A DNA stretch of 64,000 bases from Phormidium tenue FACHB-1052. GTDB lineage: Bacteria > Cyanobacteriota > Cyanobacteriia > Phormidesmidales > Phormidesmidaceae. Numbering within the stretch: the first letter of the stretch is position 1; every line of letters starts with the position of its first letter. A program made the position numbers and the translations under genes. Below, piece by piece: positions 28,297 to 36,897 of this stretch. The stretch spans positions 1 to 64,000 of the forward strand of contig NZ_JACJQN010000014.1 in assembly GCF_014696675.1 (NCBI RefSeq), in the 5' to 3' direction. The notes under the pieces are model-generated. The model was not told where the DNA came from and ran no database searches. It saw nothing but the letters and a program-made list of their open reading frames with translations.

Positions 28297-28638
28297 TTAT
28301 TTGCCGCCCGTGACTTTGTTAACTAGGTCTTTGGCGTCGTCAACGAGGCTCTTTTGATCAGGGTTTTCTTGGCGATACTGCTTGAGATTTTCTTCGTAGT
28401 TTTTTTGCACACCGTTAGGGTCATCAATGACCTCTACAGCCTCTTCATATGCTTGGTCACGGGGTTCTTCGGTCAGAGCTTGGTCTACGGGTGGGGTCAC
28501 AGTAGCCTTGCTGTTGGCGGCAAAAGCAGGCTGGGTGGCCAGCGTGAGCCAGCTCATTAGCCCAACTAGGCAAACTAGGGCGATCGCGCGAAAGCGGCGG
28601 CTAATAACTTCTTTAGAGAGCGTGATCAGGCGTTGCAT
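28297..28638 (-). CDS. Small secreted hypothetical protein
   Basis: 113 residues. A basic start and hydrophobic segment (18-40) ending PAFA form a signal peptide or N-terminal anchor. The mature part is acidic and helical (EAVEVIDDPNGVQKNYEENL, KSLVDDAKDLVNKV). Similar short cyanobacterial proteins are sometimes annotated as low-temperature-induced, but I cannot confirm that here. Confidence 0.65.
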   Translation of the reverse strand: MQRLITLSKEVISRRFRAIALVCLVGLMSWLTLATQPAFAANSKATVTPPVDQALTEEPRDQAYEEAVEVIDDPNGVQKNYEENLKQYRQENPDQKSLVDDAKDLVNKVTGGK

Positions 28639-29048
28639 AAAGTTTTTAAGATCCTTAGTATAAATGTGAACAAATCCGGTTCTGTAAGGAAGCGGCAGAC
28701 TAGAGCCGCTGACAACTAAGAACAGATTGAACCGTATAATACGAGACCTAATGCCTGTGCCTCTCTACCCCCAGGCACATTCTACGGGCTGAGTTTTAAC
28801 GACCTGTAAGACCGGCTGAAGGGTAAAAGGTTTAGAGTTGCAATCCGCTGCTTAACATAGGATTTGGAATTGAAAGAAACCTATGGCACGGTTTTTGCCG
28901 AGACACCCCAGTCATTTACGTTGGGGGAGCGACTGCTGTAGGATGGTTGCCTGTGTAAAATTTCGGCTAGGTTCAGGCATTAGCGCTAGGTTCTTAGCGC
29001 GCTCTAGAGCTGGGGCTACCGGAATGCTTGGTGTGTTGCGCCGGTGCC
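28639..29048. other. Divergent intergenic region, no gene seen
   Basis: 410 bp between the small secreted protein gene and the glycosyltransferase. Short frames here lack coding character. Both promoters must lie within it; no tRNA or known RNA motif is recognised. Confidence 0.35.
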
Positions 29049-30293
29049 ATGATTCCCCCATCCCAGTTGCAAAAGCTTGAGTCTTGCCCCAGCGGCCCAT
29101 TACAGATTGAACCCTTGCCCGCTCTAGGTGGGGATGATGGGGTGGCGCTACAAACCTTAGCCCTGTCTTTAGCCATCCCCACCTATAACGAAGGCCAGAA
29201 CATTGGCCCCCTGGTGGAACGACTGATCGCCCTCCTCGACAGTGCGATTCCCCAGGACTACGAGCTGATTGTGGTTGACGACAACAGCCCTGACCTTACC
29301 TGGAACACAGCGCTGGAGCTACAGGCAACCTACCCCCAGGTGCGAGTGCTGCGGCGGCAGGAGGAGCGCGGCCTCTCTTCGGCAGTGATTCGCGGCTGGC
29401 AGATCGCCCGTGGGCGCATTTTGGGCGTGATCGACGCCGATTTGCAGCATCCTCCCGAGGTGCTGCTCGGTTTGTTGGCAGCCATTCAGCAAGGGGCTAA
29501 CTTGGCGGTGGGCAGTCGCCACGTCGAGGGCGGCGGCGTCAGCGAGTGGAGTCTGGCGCGGCGAGTGCTGTCGCGGGGGGCGCAGACGGTGGGCCTGCTG
29601 CTGCTGCCTCGGGTGGTGGGTCGAGTCAGCGACCCGATGAGCGGCTATTTTATGGTGCAGCGGGAGGCGATCGCCGGCCCTCTGCTCAACCCCAAGGGCT
29701 ACAAAATTTTGCTAGAGGTGCTGGGGCGCGGCACCATCGACACCATCGCCGAGGTGGGCTACGTCTTTCAGGAGCGGCAGGAGGGGGCCAGCAAGGTCAC
29801 CTGGCGGCAGTACATCGACTACATTCACCACCTACTGCGGCTGCGGCTGGGGGGGCGGCTGTCGCAGCTACACCAGCGTTTCCCCATGCAGCGGTTTGTG
29901 CGCTTTGGCGTGGTGGGGCTGAGCGGCGTGGTAGTGGATATGGTGATTCTCTACCTGTTGCACAGCACCCTAGGACTGCCCCTGACCCGCAGCAAAATTG
30001 GGGCGGCTGAAGTCGCAATTATCAACAACTTTATTTGGAACGACGCCTGGACCTTTGCCGATGTCAGCATGCTGCAACAGGGTTGGTCGGCCCGGCTCAA
30101 GCGGTTTCTCAAGTTCAACCTGGTGTGTCTGGCGGGGCTGGTGCTGAATGTGCTGGTGCTGAATGTGATCTACAACTGGGTGTTTGGCCAGCGCTGGCCC
30201 TACCTGGCGAATCTGGTGGCGATCGCGATCGTCACCTTCTGGAATTTCTGGCTCAACCTCAAGCTCAGCTGGCGGGTGACGCAGGTGAAATAA
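29049..30293 (+). CDS. Family 2 glycosyltransferase fused to a GtrA-like membrane domain
   Basis: 414 residues. The N-terminal GT-A domain (about 40-260) has LAIPTYNEGQNI, IVVDDNSPD and DADLQHPPE, the DPM1/GtrB-like polyprenyl-phosphate sugar transferase pattern. The C-terminal third (about 280-410) has four membrane helices of the GtrA type (FVRFGVVGLSGVVVDMVILY, NNFIWNDAWTF). The pair would load a sugar onto polyprenyl phosphate and move it across the membrane; substrate unknown. ATG 29049 is preferred over a TTG 21 nt upstream. Confidence 0.9.
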   Translation: MIPPSQLQKLESCPSGPLQIEPLPALGGDDGVALQTLALSLAIPTYNEGQNIGPLVERLIALLDSAIPQDYELIVVDDNSPDLTWNTALELQATYPQVRVLRRQEERGLSSAVIRGWQIARGRILGVIDADLQHPPEVLLGLLAAIQQGANLAVGSRHVEGGGVSEWSLARRVLSRGAQTVGLLLLPRVVGRVSDPMSGYFMVQREAIAGPLLNPKGYKILLEVLGRGTIDTIAEVGYVFQERQEGASKVTWRQYIDYIHHLLRLRLGGRLSQLHQRFPMQRFVRFGVVGLSGVVVDMVILYLLHSTLGLPLTRSKIGAAEVAIINNFIWNDAWTFADVSMLQQGWSARLKRFLKFNLVCLAGLVLNVLVLNVIYNWVFGQRWPYLANLVAIAIVTFWNFWLNLKLSWRVTQVK

Positions 30294-30301
30294 AGGGGTT
30301 A

Positions 30302-30340
30302 AGGTATCAGGTTTCAGTCCGCCCCTTAAACCCTATACCT
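30302..30340. terminator. Hairpin between convergent genes
   Basis: AGGTATCAGGTTT (30302-30314) pairs with AAACCCTATACCT (30328-30340) at 11 of 13 positions. It sits in the 67-nt gap between the glycosyltransferase and the convergent membrane-anchored protein. Confidence 0.5.
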
Positions 30341-30360
30341 GAGATCTTGAACCCGCCTTT

Positions 30361-30978
30361 TTAAAGGCATTCGAGGGTAGCAAAGACCTGATCAGCAGCG
30401 GTTTGCGGGGCGTCGCCGTGGGCCAGCACCCACACAAAGCGAGCATCGTTGTTGTGCTCTACAAAGGTCAGCAGACTGGCGGCGTTGTAGGTGTTGGGGC
30501 CGTCTTCAAAGCTGCCTGTCTGAATTACGACCGATACGGGTTGGTCGCAGAGGGTGCGCTCTTCAACCCGTTGCTCGGTGAGTTTATAGCTGCCTTGGGT
30601 GGTAATGCTGTTTTGAAACTCTTCGACAAAGCTTTGCTGAGCGTCGTTGCCTTTGAGGTAGCTGGGCAACTGGCCCATGGTCAGCAGCACCGACGGTGGC
30701 GAGTCGGTATTGGCCACCTGGAGCATCTGCATGCCAAACATGTCCATATTAAAAATAGATTGAGTCTCACCGGGAATGGCGTAGGTAAATAGCTCTTGGC
30801 TATCGGCTGAGCCCTGGTCGGGGCCAATGGCAAACCGCATGGTGCGGTTGATAAAAAACGCCAGGGCTAGCCCGGCCAGCACCGTCACGCCGAGGCAACC
30901 ACCGCAGCCTAGCGCCACCCACTTGGCCGTGTTGCTTCCACCAGAAGGGGTTGGGGGTGCGGGGTCGGCCTGGGTCAT
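30361..30978 (-). CDS. Membrane-anchored hypothetical protein
   Basis: 205 residues: a Pro/Ser/Thr-rich N-terminus, one membrane helix (about 20-44, with GCGGCLG) and a beta-rich domain likely outside the cytoplasm. Two Cys are visible in the domain (LCDQPV and the C-terminal ECL). No family is recognised. Confidence 0.65.
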   Translation of the reverse strand: MTQADPAPPTPSGGSNTAKWVALGCGGCLGVTVLAGLALAFFINRTMRFAIGPDQGSADSQELFTYAIPGETQSIFNMDMFGMQMLQVANTDSPPSVLLTMGQLPSYLKGNDAQQSFVEEFQNSITTQGSYKLTEQRVEERTLCDQPVSVVIQTGSFEDGPNTYNAASLLTFVEHNNDARFVWVLAHGDAPQTAADQVFATLECL

Positions 30979-31050
30979 TAGTTAACACTATACAAAATGC
31001 GGTATTGCCATCATATCGCTCACGTTTTAGGGCGCTGCCGCCGATGATGA

Positions 31051-31078
31051 ATCTTTGCGATCGCGCGATCGCAAAGAT
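31051..31078. repeat. Perfect 28-bp palindrome with two overlapping HIP1 octamers
   Basis: ATCTTTGCGATCGC is directly followed by its exact reverse complement, so the 28 bp have two-fold symmetry with no spacer. The centre is GCGATCGCGCGATCGC. It could be a cruciform, a dimeric protein site or a by-product of HIP1 spread. Confidence 0.85.
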
Positions 31079-31085
31079 GATCCCA

Positions 31086-31134
31086 CCTTCGCCTTATCAA
31101 GTTTGAGGGCGAAGGGCTGAGCGGGCGATAAGGC
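31086..31134 (+). promoter_or_regulatory. Mutually exclusive hairpins upstream of a lipoprotein gene
   Basis: CCTTCGCC (31086-31093) can pair with GGCGAAGG (31108-31115), while GCCTTATC (31091-31098) can pair with GATAAGGC (31127-31134). The two helices share GCC at 31091-31093, so only one can form. This lies 140-188 nt ahead of the lipoprotein start. A switch-like leader is inference. Confidence 0.4.
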
Positions 31135-31273
31135 AGCCTAGTCTGCGGAGGTTTTTGGAGTAAAAAAGCCCTAACTTGGCTAAAAATGTACCTTTAGCAA
31201 CTTAAAAAACCTACCGCAAGAGTGTTTATAATGCTCAATGCTGAAAAATGCCCTTTCGACAGGTAATTTTGCT

Positions 31274-31810
31274 ATGGTTTCTCGTCTAATCGGTGCTAAA
31301 TCGTCGGCCTCTACCTGGGGTCGCCTAGGTGCAGCGGCAGCACTCTGCCTCGTCGGTGCCGTAGGCTGCACCACCCCCGTAGAAGTCATGGATCCCTACG
31401 AAGAAGCTCCTGCTACCGAGGAGCCCACGACTGAGGAGCCTGGAGCCACAATTGATGTATTTTTCGGCGATGTCGAGAGCCCAGAGGGCGGCATGGTGAA
31501 ACAGCTTCGGCTGCCCGGCCCCGAAATCGGGGTGATGGTGGCCTGCGACCAAGAAGGCTTTGTGCCGTTCGCCTACAGCGATATGGGTATGGATTGGGTC
31601 GGTTGCCAAGTGCCTAACCCCGGCGACGCCGTCGGCCCCGAGTCGGCGCTGACCGAACCTGAGCTATCCGATGTACCTAGCCCCGTTGGCGGCACCGTCT
31701 CTATGGTGACCATCCCCGGCCCCCAGAGCGCTGTTTCCGTGCTCTGCGAAACCGGCACTCCCTTTGTCTACGAAGATCAGGGCACTTGGATCGGCTGCCA
31801 GGGCAGCTAG
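31274..31810 (+). CDS. Lipoprotein with internal duplication
   Basis: 178 residues. The N-terminus has a hydrophobic stretch ending LVGAVGC, a lipobox. After an acidic Thr/Pro/Glu linker come two related modules: GGMVKQLRLPGPEIGVMVACD...WVGCQ (about 77-125) and GGTVSMVTIPGPQSAVSVLCE...WIGCQ (about 138-178). Each has two Cys that may pair. Start is ATG 31274 or an in-frame ATG at 31238. No family is recognised. Confidence 0.7.
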   Translation: MVSRLIGAKSSASTWGRLGAAAALCLVGAVGCTTPVEVMDPYEEAPATEEPTTEEPGATIDVFFGDVESPEGGMVKQLRLPGPEIGVMVACDQEGFVPFAYSDMGMDWVGCQVPNPGDAVGPESALTEPELSDVPSPVGGTVSMVTIPGPQSAVSVLCETGTPFVYEDQGTWIGCQGS

Positions 31811-31837
31811 GGGTAAAGGGTAGGGAGTGGGGGGTAA

Positions 31838-32004
31838 GGCATTTTAGGCGTTGCTGAATTGAGGTATGAATCTGCAAAAGCAACAGTTGCTGCATCGGCC
31901 CCCCAACCCCCCAAGTTTGGGGGACTTTGAAGTCGTCCGGTTCCCCCCAGAATTGGGGGGCTAGGGGGGCAAATCATACTGCTGATCAGCAACGCGGCAT
32001 TTTA
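31838..32004. mobile_element. MITE copy 1 with target-site duplication
   Basis: A 149-150-bp element (31847-31995/6) starts GGCGTTGCTGAATTGAGG and ends with the inverted GCTGATCAGCAACGC. It is flanked by GGCATTTTA on both sides (31838-31846 and 31996-32004), a 9-bp duplication. It is nearly identical to the copy at 37581-37730 and differs at five internal bases and the last base. The interior has C-run/G-run hairpins and no coding sequence. It appears to have landed inside a GGGTAGGGAGT...ACTCCCTACCC inverted repeat that looks like the former terminator between lipoprotein and chlB genes. Confidence 0.85.
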
Positions 32005-32033
32005 CTCCCTACCCCTTACTCCCTACTCCCTTC

Positions 32034-33572
32034 TTATGCTCCTACCGCTTCTTTCGCGGCGTAGAGCACCTCGGCGGTGATGCTAGCCACGCCCTGCTCA
32101 CGGGCGAACTTCTCAGTGTTGCGCTTCACCTTGCCGCGCACGAAGCCGGGGATCTTTTGCAGCTCGGCCAGGCCGTCGGCGCTCCAGCCCAGACCCGCTT
32201 CGACGGCGGCATCGGCGCTCATGGTCTTGGTGAGAATTTCCTTGGTATCGTGGCCGCCAAAGAACTCCAGCAGGTGGTCTTCCATACCCAGGGTGAAGGA
32301 GTTGTAGACCAGGTCAACAATCTGGTTGGCTCCTTCGTAGCCCATGAATGGCCGATAGCCCACGGGGAAGTTTTGAATGTGGATAGGTGCGGCAATCACG
32401 CCGCAGGGGATGTCGAGCCGCTTGCCCACATGGCGCTCCATCTGGGTGCCAAAGATGGCGGCGGGTTCGAGCTGGGCGATGCGATCGCCAATTTCCCCAT
32501 TATCCTCACTGACCAAAATCTCGTCGCAGTACTCACCCACCTCAGCGGCAAACCACTCGGCGTCGTACTTGCAGTAGGTGCCCGCCAGCACCACGTGGAT
32601 GCCCATCTCGCGGGCGAGAATTTTGACCATGGCAGCGGCGTGGGTGCTGTCGCCAAACACCACAGCCTTTTTGCCGGTCAGGTTCTGACAGTCGATCGAT
32701 CGCGAGAACCAGGCCGCCTGCGACACAAACCGGGTCTGCTCGTCGATGAAGGCGTCGTAGTTGACCTCGGCCCCCTGCTCGTTCAGCACCGTTTGAATGG
32801 CGCGAATGCAGCGGGCGGTCTCGACAATGCCCATGGGGGTGATATCCACGTAGGGCATGCCCAGCTCTTCTTTGAGATACTCCGCCGTCAGCGGCCCCAC
32901 TTCACGGTAGGGCACCAGGTTAAACCAGGCCCGGCCCATATCTTTGATTTGAGTAACCAGCGCCCCCTCAGGCATCACCAGGTTCACCTCAATACCGAGC
33001 TGGGCCATCAGGGTACGCAGCTCACGGCAGTCGTGATTATTGTGGAAGCCTAGGGTGGTCATGCCAATGATATTCACCGAAGGCTTCTCGGTTTTACCCT
33101 CGGGCAGGGTGCCCTGCTTGCGGGCTTTGGCAATGTAAAACTGCACGATCTGCTGGAGGGTGCGATCGGCGGCCTGCAGCTCGTTGACCCGGTAGTGGTT
33201 GACATCGGCCAGCAGCACATCGCTTGCTGAATCGAGACTGGCGCGCTGCACAAAGTTGGCCAGATCCTCTTGCAGAATGCTGGAGGTGCAGGTGGGGGTG
33301 AGCACGATTAAATCGGGCTGCTCTTCTTTGTCTTTGCGGACGATATTATCGACCACCTTTTCTTGGGAGCCGCGCGCGAGGACGTTGCGATCGACAATGC
33401 TAGCGGTGACGGGGGTAAAGTCGCGCTCCCGCTCTAGCATCGATCGCATGACGTTGAAATAGTCATCCCCCAGCGGCGCGTGCATAATCGCGTGCACGTT
33501 CTTGAACGAGCTCGCAATGCGCAGGGTGCCAATGTGCGCCGGGCCGGCATACATCCAGTAGGCCAGTTTCAT
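32034..33572 (-). CDS. chlB: Light-independent protochlorophyllide reductase subunit B
   Basis: 512 residues, the normal ChlB length. It begins [20 protein letters not shown] and has [13 protein letters not shown] and [17 protein letters not shown], typical of ChlB. ChlB with ChlN forms the catalytic, NifDK-like component of dark-operative protochlorophyllide reductase; ChlL supplies electrons. Start ATG 33572 has AAGGAG upstream; in-frame codons further up lack support. chlL and chlN are not in this window; chlB is often unlinked from them in cyanobacteria. Confidence 0.97.
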   Translation of the reverse strand: MKLAYWMYAGPAHIGTLRIASSFKNVHAIMHAPLGDDYFNVMRSMLERERDFTPVTASIVDRNVLARGSQEKVVDNIVRKDKEEQPDLIVLTPTCTSSILQEDLANFVQRASLDSASDVLLADVNHYRVNELQAADRTLQQIVQFYIAKARKQGTLPEGKTEKPSVNIIGMTTLGFHNNHDCRELRTLMAQLGIEVNLVMPEGALVTQIKDMGRAWFNLVPYREVGPLTAEYLKEELGMPYVDITPMGIVETARCIRAIQTVLNEQGAEVNYDAFIDEQTRFVSQAAWFSRSIDCQNLTGKKAVVFGDSTHAAAMVKILAREMGIHVVLAGTYCKYDAEWFAAEVGEYCDEILVSEDNGEIGDRIAQLEPAAIFGTQMERHVGKRLDIPCGVIAAPIHIQNFPVGYRPFMGYEGANQIVDLVYNSFTLGMEDHLLEFFGGHDTKEILTKTMSADAAVEAGLGWSADGLAELQKIPGFVRGKVKRNTEKFAREQGVASITAEVLYAAKEAVGA

Positions 33573-33763
33573 CGGGTGAGTCTCCTTGGTGGCGGTGGTC
33601 AGCGTGAGTTTGCCGAAACACCCTGAGCCGCGCAGCCCTGGTAGACCCAACGGTTTTGATTGTCGCGAAGATGTAGCTCTGGTGGGGGCCTCTGAGAGAA
33701 TTCTTTACCTGAACCGCCAGAGACAGCCCTACAGACTACAGCCCGTCAACGCTTAGCTACGGG

Positions 33764-34027
33764 TTAGCGATCGCCCAACAGTCTGCCCTCACAAAAGGTG
33801 AGTTCTTGGCAACAGACCGTTGATTGCAGTAGTTCGGCCACTTGCACCGCAGGACTAGGCTCCAAGCCCGGATAATCTGTTTGCAGATAGTCAATCACCG
33901 CGTCGGCTGGCCAAGGCCCCAGCGAAGTTTTGTAGTCCGAAAATTCTGCCTGAATCTCTTGCCAAGACCCATACTGCTTTTTGGATAACAGCATTTTGGT
34001 CTCGGTGTAAATAAGGTGAAGTTCCAT
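33764..34027 (-). CDS. Small hypothetical protein coupled to a hydrolase
   Basis: 87 residues, soluble. Its ATG directly follows the stop codon of the upstream hydrolase (TAGATG at 34030-34025), which suggests translational coupling. The sequence (YGSWQEIQAEFSDYKTSLGPWPADAVIDYLQ) matches no family I recognise. Confidence 0.55.
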   Translation of the reverse strand: MELHLIYTETKMLLSKKQYGSWQEIQAEFSDYKTSLGPWPADAVIDYLQTDYPGLEPSPAVQVAELLQSTVCCQELTFCEGRLLGDR

Positions 34028-34825
34028 CTACAGAACCGCTTCTAGGGCTTGGGAAAAGGCCTCAGGGGCATCGAGCATGAGCCAGTGGCTGGTATTGGGA
34101 ATGGTCGTCGTTGGCAGCATTGGCCGCAGCACGTGCAGGCTGAGGGGCATCGCATTAGATGCAGCCACAATGGCGTGGGCTTGAGCACCGGGTGAAGCCA
34201 GATAGCGATCGAGGGCGGCTGCGGCTTCAAAGGTGAACAACTCACGCCCGGTACCGACTAAGGCTGCCTTTGGGGTGTGATTTAGACGCGCCAAGATGTT
34301 GGTCTGGGTTTCAGGGGTGCCGCCGGTCAGAGCATTGCGAAAGGATTGTTCCAGTACCGATCGCCAGTCCTCCCCGACCATGGCCTGCTGCATCGGCGCA
34401 ATCTCTGCCCCATAGACCTCCGGGGGGCATTGAGTAGAGTCAATCGGCGGATCCACCAAGATCAGCTTGGCAATGCGGCAAGGTTGAGCGGCGGCGGCAG
34501 CAAGGGCAACGCAGCTACCGTAGCTGTGGCCAACTAGGAGAATGCTTTCTAGCTGCAAGGCATCCAGCACCACAAACAAGGCATTCGCGCAGGCGGCGGG
34601 GGAATAGTCATCGTCGGTTGGCGGGGTAGACGCGCCGTGACCGGGTAGAGAGATCGCGATCGCCGTTCTCTGCTGAGCCGTCTGCTCTAACTGTGGTCGC
34701 CACAGGTCAGCGGCGCAGGCCATACCGTGGATAAACACCGCTGGCAGGGCCGAAGTCTCTGTAGCAGCGTCAGCCACCAGCACCTCAATACTGCCGGTAG
34801 TAGTGGCGATGGGGATGGAACGCAT
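34028..34825 (-). CDS. Alpha/beta hydrolase
   Basis: 265 residues with the hydrolase signature VFIHGMACAADLWRP, nucleophile elbow GHSYGS, an acid in LILVDPP or the later strand, and C-terminal NTSHWLMLDAPEAF containing the catalytic His. It is a soluble epoxide-hydrolase/esterase-like enzyme of unknown substrate and is followed by a coupled small gene. Confidence 0.85.
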   Translation of the reverse strand: MRSIPIATTTGSIEVLVADAATETSALPAVFIHGMACAADLWRPQLEQTAQQRTAIAISLPGHGASTPPTDDDYSPAACANALFVVLDALQLESILLVGHSYGSCVALAAAAAQPCRIAKLILVDPPIDSTQCPPEVYGAEIAPMQQAMVGEDWRSVLEQSFRNALTGGTPETQTNILARLNHTPKAALVGTGRELFTFEAAAALDRYLASPGAQAHAIVAASNAMPLSLHVLRPMLPTTTIPNTSHWLMLDAPEAFSQALEAVL

Positions 34826-34962
34826 CTCTCATTCCTCGTCTAGGACAGGTGAAGTCTTGGGTTAAAACAACCCGAAATGCCACGATTCCAGCCTATCGAG
34901 ATTTTTTCATTTTTCGCTCTTCTATTTTCGTTCTTCAGCCCGTGCGCAGGTTTGCTCTGGCG

Positions 34963-35286
34963 CTATTCAGCAAACATTTCGGCCAGGGTTTCCAGCAGCA
35001 TTCTCTGTTCACTGGGGCTGATTTGACCCAGGCGTTTAACCAACCGGGCTTTATCGACGGTGCGAATTTGGTCTAAAACAATCTGGCCGTTTTTGCCCTC
35101 AAAGCGGCAGGCAATGCGGGTAGGGTAGAGCTTGCCCTTAGTCGTCATCGGAGCCACGATCGCAGTGGTAATGTAGCGATTCATCTCGTCGGGCGAGATC
35201 ACCACGCAGGGTCGTGTTTTTTTAATTTCGTTGCCAACAGTGGGGTCGAGGTTGACGAGAAAAACGTCGAAGCGGTTGACTACCAT
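34963..35286 (-). CDS. mazF: MazF/PemK-type toxin
   Basis: 107 residues with the MazF core RFDVFLVNLDPTVGNEIKKT and RPCVVISPDE. MazF toxins are sequence-specific mRNA interferases that halt growth when the antitoxin decays. It overlaps the end of the MazE-like gene by 7 nt, the usual antitoxin-first layout with coupled translation. Confidence 0.88.
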   Translation of the reverse strand: MVVNRFDVFLVNLDPTVGNEIKKTRPCVVISPDEMNRYITTAIVAPMTTKGKLYPTRIACRFEGKNGQIVLDQIRTVDKARLVKRLGQISPSEQRMLLETLAEMFAE

Positions 35287-35540
35287 TCCCATTCAGCGTC
35301 GTCCCAGTCGGTGGGGTTGAGGTCGTCGAGTAGAGTGTCGTCATGACTGTCTGCCATGGCAGCAAAGGCGGTGTCCCAACCGGCTCGCTGGCGAGGGGCG
35401 GTGCGAATGACGAGGTGATCGCCCTCAACCTCAACCTCTACGTCTGCGTTCAGGCCGCTCTGCTCTAGCAGCAGCTTGGGAATACGAATGCCCTGGGAAT
35501 TGCCAATTTTGACAATGCGAGTTCGAATGGCGGTGCCCAT
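35280..35540 (-). CDS. mazE: MazE/AbrB-fold antitoxin
   Basis: 86 residues. The N-terminal swapped-hairpin DNA-binding domain is clear (RIVKIGNSQGIRIPKLLLEQ), and the acidic C-terminal tail (DDLNPTDWDDAEWEW) is the kind that wraps the toxin. It likely represses its own operon. Confidence 0.88.
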   Translation of the reverse strand: MGTAIRTRIVKIGNSQGIRIPKLLLEQSGLNADVEVEVEGDHLVIRTAPRQRAGWDTAFAAMADSHDDTLLDDLNPTDWDDAEWEW

Positions 35541-35863
35541 AGACCTGTGTGCCCAGACGTTAAGTAATTACATTGTAGATACGCTCACAAGGGGCGTCAA
35601 GGGGATGATCCATTACAAACATTCATCAGGTTAGGACAGGTTCGACGTAGGGGCATAGCACTGCAATGCCCCTACCGTAGGATTCCGCTTGGCAAAGTGG
35701 TCTAACTCAATCAACTGCTGCAATAGTCATGGGCGGCTCTCGATATCGCTGCACCCTAGGGCATTTCAAAAAGTGTCTCCACCGTAGATGCCGTAGAGGA
35801 AGACTCGCCTAGGGTTGACGTAGTTATTCACATCGTTCATTCACACCGTTAAGGAGTCAGCCG
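35541..35863. repeat. Intergenic region with a GTAGGGGCAT hairpin repeat
   Basis: The 323-bp gap contains GTAGGGGCAT (35647-35656) paired perfectly with ATGCCCCTAC (35666-35675). Such GTAGGGGCAT...ATGCCCCTAC words recur in cyanobacterial intergenic DNA as I recall them. No gene is seen in the rest. Confidence 0.5.
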
Positions 35864-36145
35864 ATGAATTCTGTGCAGCCGCCATCGAGCCACAGTCAAG
35901 CCTGGGTCGTGCAAACCTGGCTAGCCTTTTTGCTGTCGGTGGGCAGCCTATCGCTGGGCATCTTTTGCCTGCCGGTGGACGCTTGGGTAAAAGGCTACAT
36001 GGGCATGGGCACCCTGTTTGCCCTGGGGTCTACCGCCAGTCTCTCTAAAACGGTGCGCGACCTGCACGAAGCCAGGCAGGTCACTGCCCGCATTGACGAA
36101 GCCAAGGTTGAAAAACTGTTAGCTGAACATCACCCGCTGCGTTAG
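35864..36145 (+). CDS. YiaA/YiaB-like two-helix membrane protein
   Basis: 93 residues with two membrane helices (about 16-36 and 42-58) and the yiaAB pattern WVVQTWLAFLLSVGSLSLGIF ... GYMGMGTLFALGS, followed by a charged tail. The function of the family is unknown. Its stop overlaps that of the convergent gene by 4 nt. ATG 35864 has AAGGAG at 35851-35856. Confidence 0.8.
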   Translation: MNSVQPPSSHSQAWVVQTWLAFLLSVGSLSLGIFCLPVDAWVKGYMGMGTLFALGSTASLSKTVRDLHEARQVTARIDEAKVEKLLAEHHPLR

Positions 36146-36852
36146 GGCGATCGCTCGTTGCAGGCGGCAAAGTAAAACCCTAGCAAAACCTCCCTAGAGT
36201 GCCACCGCTTAAACGACACTGAGCGAATAAACGCAATGTAGGACAGCGCCAAGGCCCCAAAAAACAACGCCACCTGCTCCAAGGATATTGCCCCAACGCG
36301 GAGAATATTGACTAAAAACACTCCGCCTAGGATTAGCAGCCCGAATGAGATGTTGCGATACATGATGTGGGTAGCCTGGTACAAATCTGCGGTAACCAGG
36401 GAGGGTCTATTGTTCTCTTTGAGATACGAGCAGACCCTCGAATAGAGGTGGTTCATCGTTTTTGGCATGCCAACTTTGTCGTGCAGCAACAGCAGTAAGC
36501 GGCTCTCAAAATCGAGGGTTTTGGGGTCAACATCTTTAGCTATTCCTTGCAGCCACTCGCCCCTGTTTAAGAGAATTTCGGTGGGGAAGTAATGCAGGTC
36601 GCGATCGAACACATTACAGAGAGCCAAAAAAAACTTCCAGGTCACGCTCTGCGCCAAGCCACCGAGCAGGTAGCTAACAAACGCCAAGGCAATCACCACC
36701 TGGAGTGAGACACTGGCTTGAATTAAACCAGCAAAATCTTGCACGTTAATTGCTGGGTTATAGAGCAAGAAGATCGCCAGTACGAGGGGCACCCCCCCAA
36801 GAATGGCGGCAAAAAACTCGTACGGCCCCAGCGCAAACTTGAATAGATCCAT
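36142..36852 (-). CDS. Four-helix membrane protein of unknown function
   Basis: 236 residues. Two hydrophobic helices near the N-terminus (about 13-33 and 49-70) and two near the C-terminus (about 172-192 and 197-215) flank a soluble middle (EILLNRGEWLQGIAKDVDPK, HLYSRVCSYLKENN). No family is recognised. It converges on the yiaAB-like gene with overlapping stops. Confidence 0.65.
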   Translation of the reverse strand: MDLFKFALGPYEFFAAILGGVPLVLAIFLLYNPAINVQDFAGLIQASVSLQVVIALAFVSYLLGGLAQSVTWKFFLALCNVFDRDLHYFPTEILLNRGEWLQGIAKDVDPKTLDFESRLLLLLHDKVGMPKTMNHLYSRVCSYLKENNRPSLVTADLYQATHIMYRNISFGLLILGGVFLVNILRVGAISLEQVALFFGALALSYIAFIRSVSFKRWHSREVLLGFYFAACNERSP

Positions 36853-36897
36853 AACCTTAGAATGGCTAAATCAACGCCAAATCAACAGCAGACGAGT

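Noticed and set aside
32157-33053. Long open frame antisense to chlB
   Set aside because: Mirror frame of a highly conserved gene; no ribosome binding site or recognisable domain.
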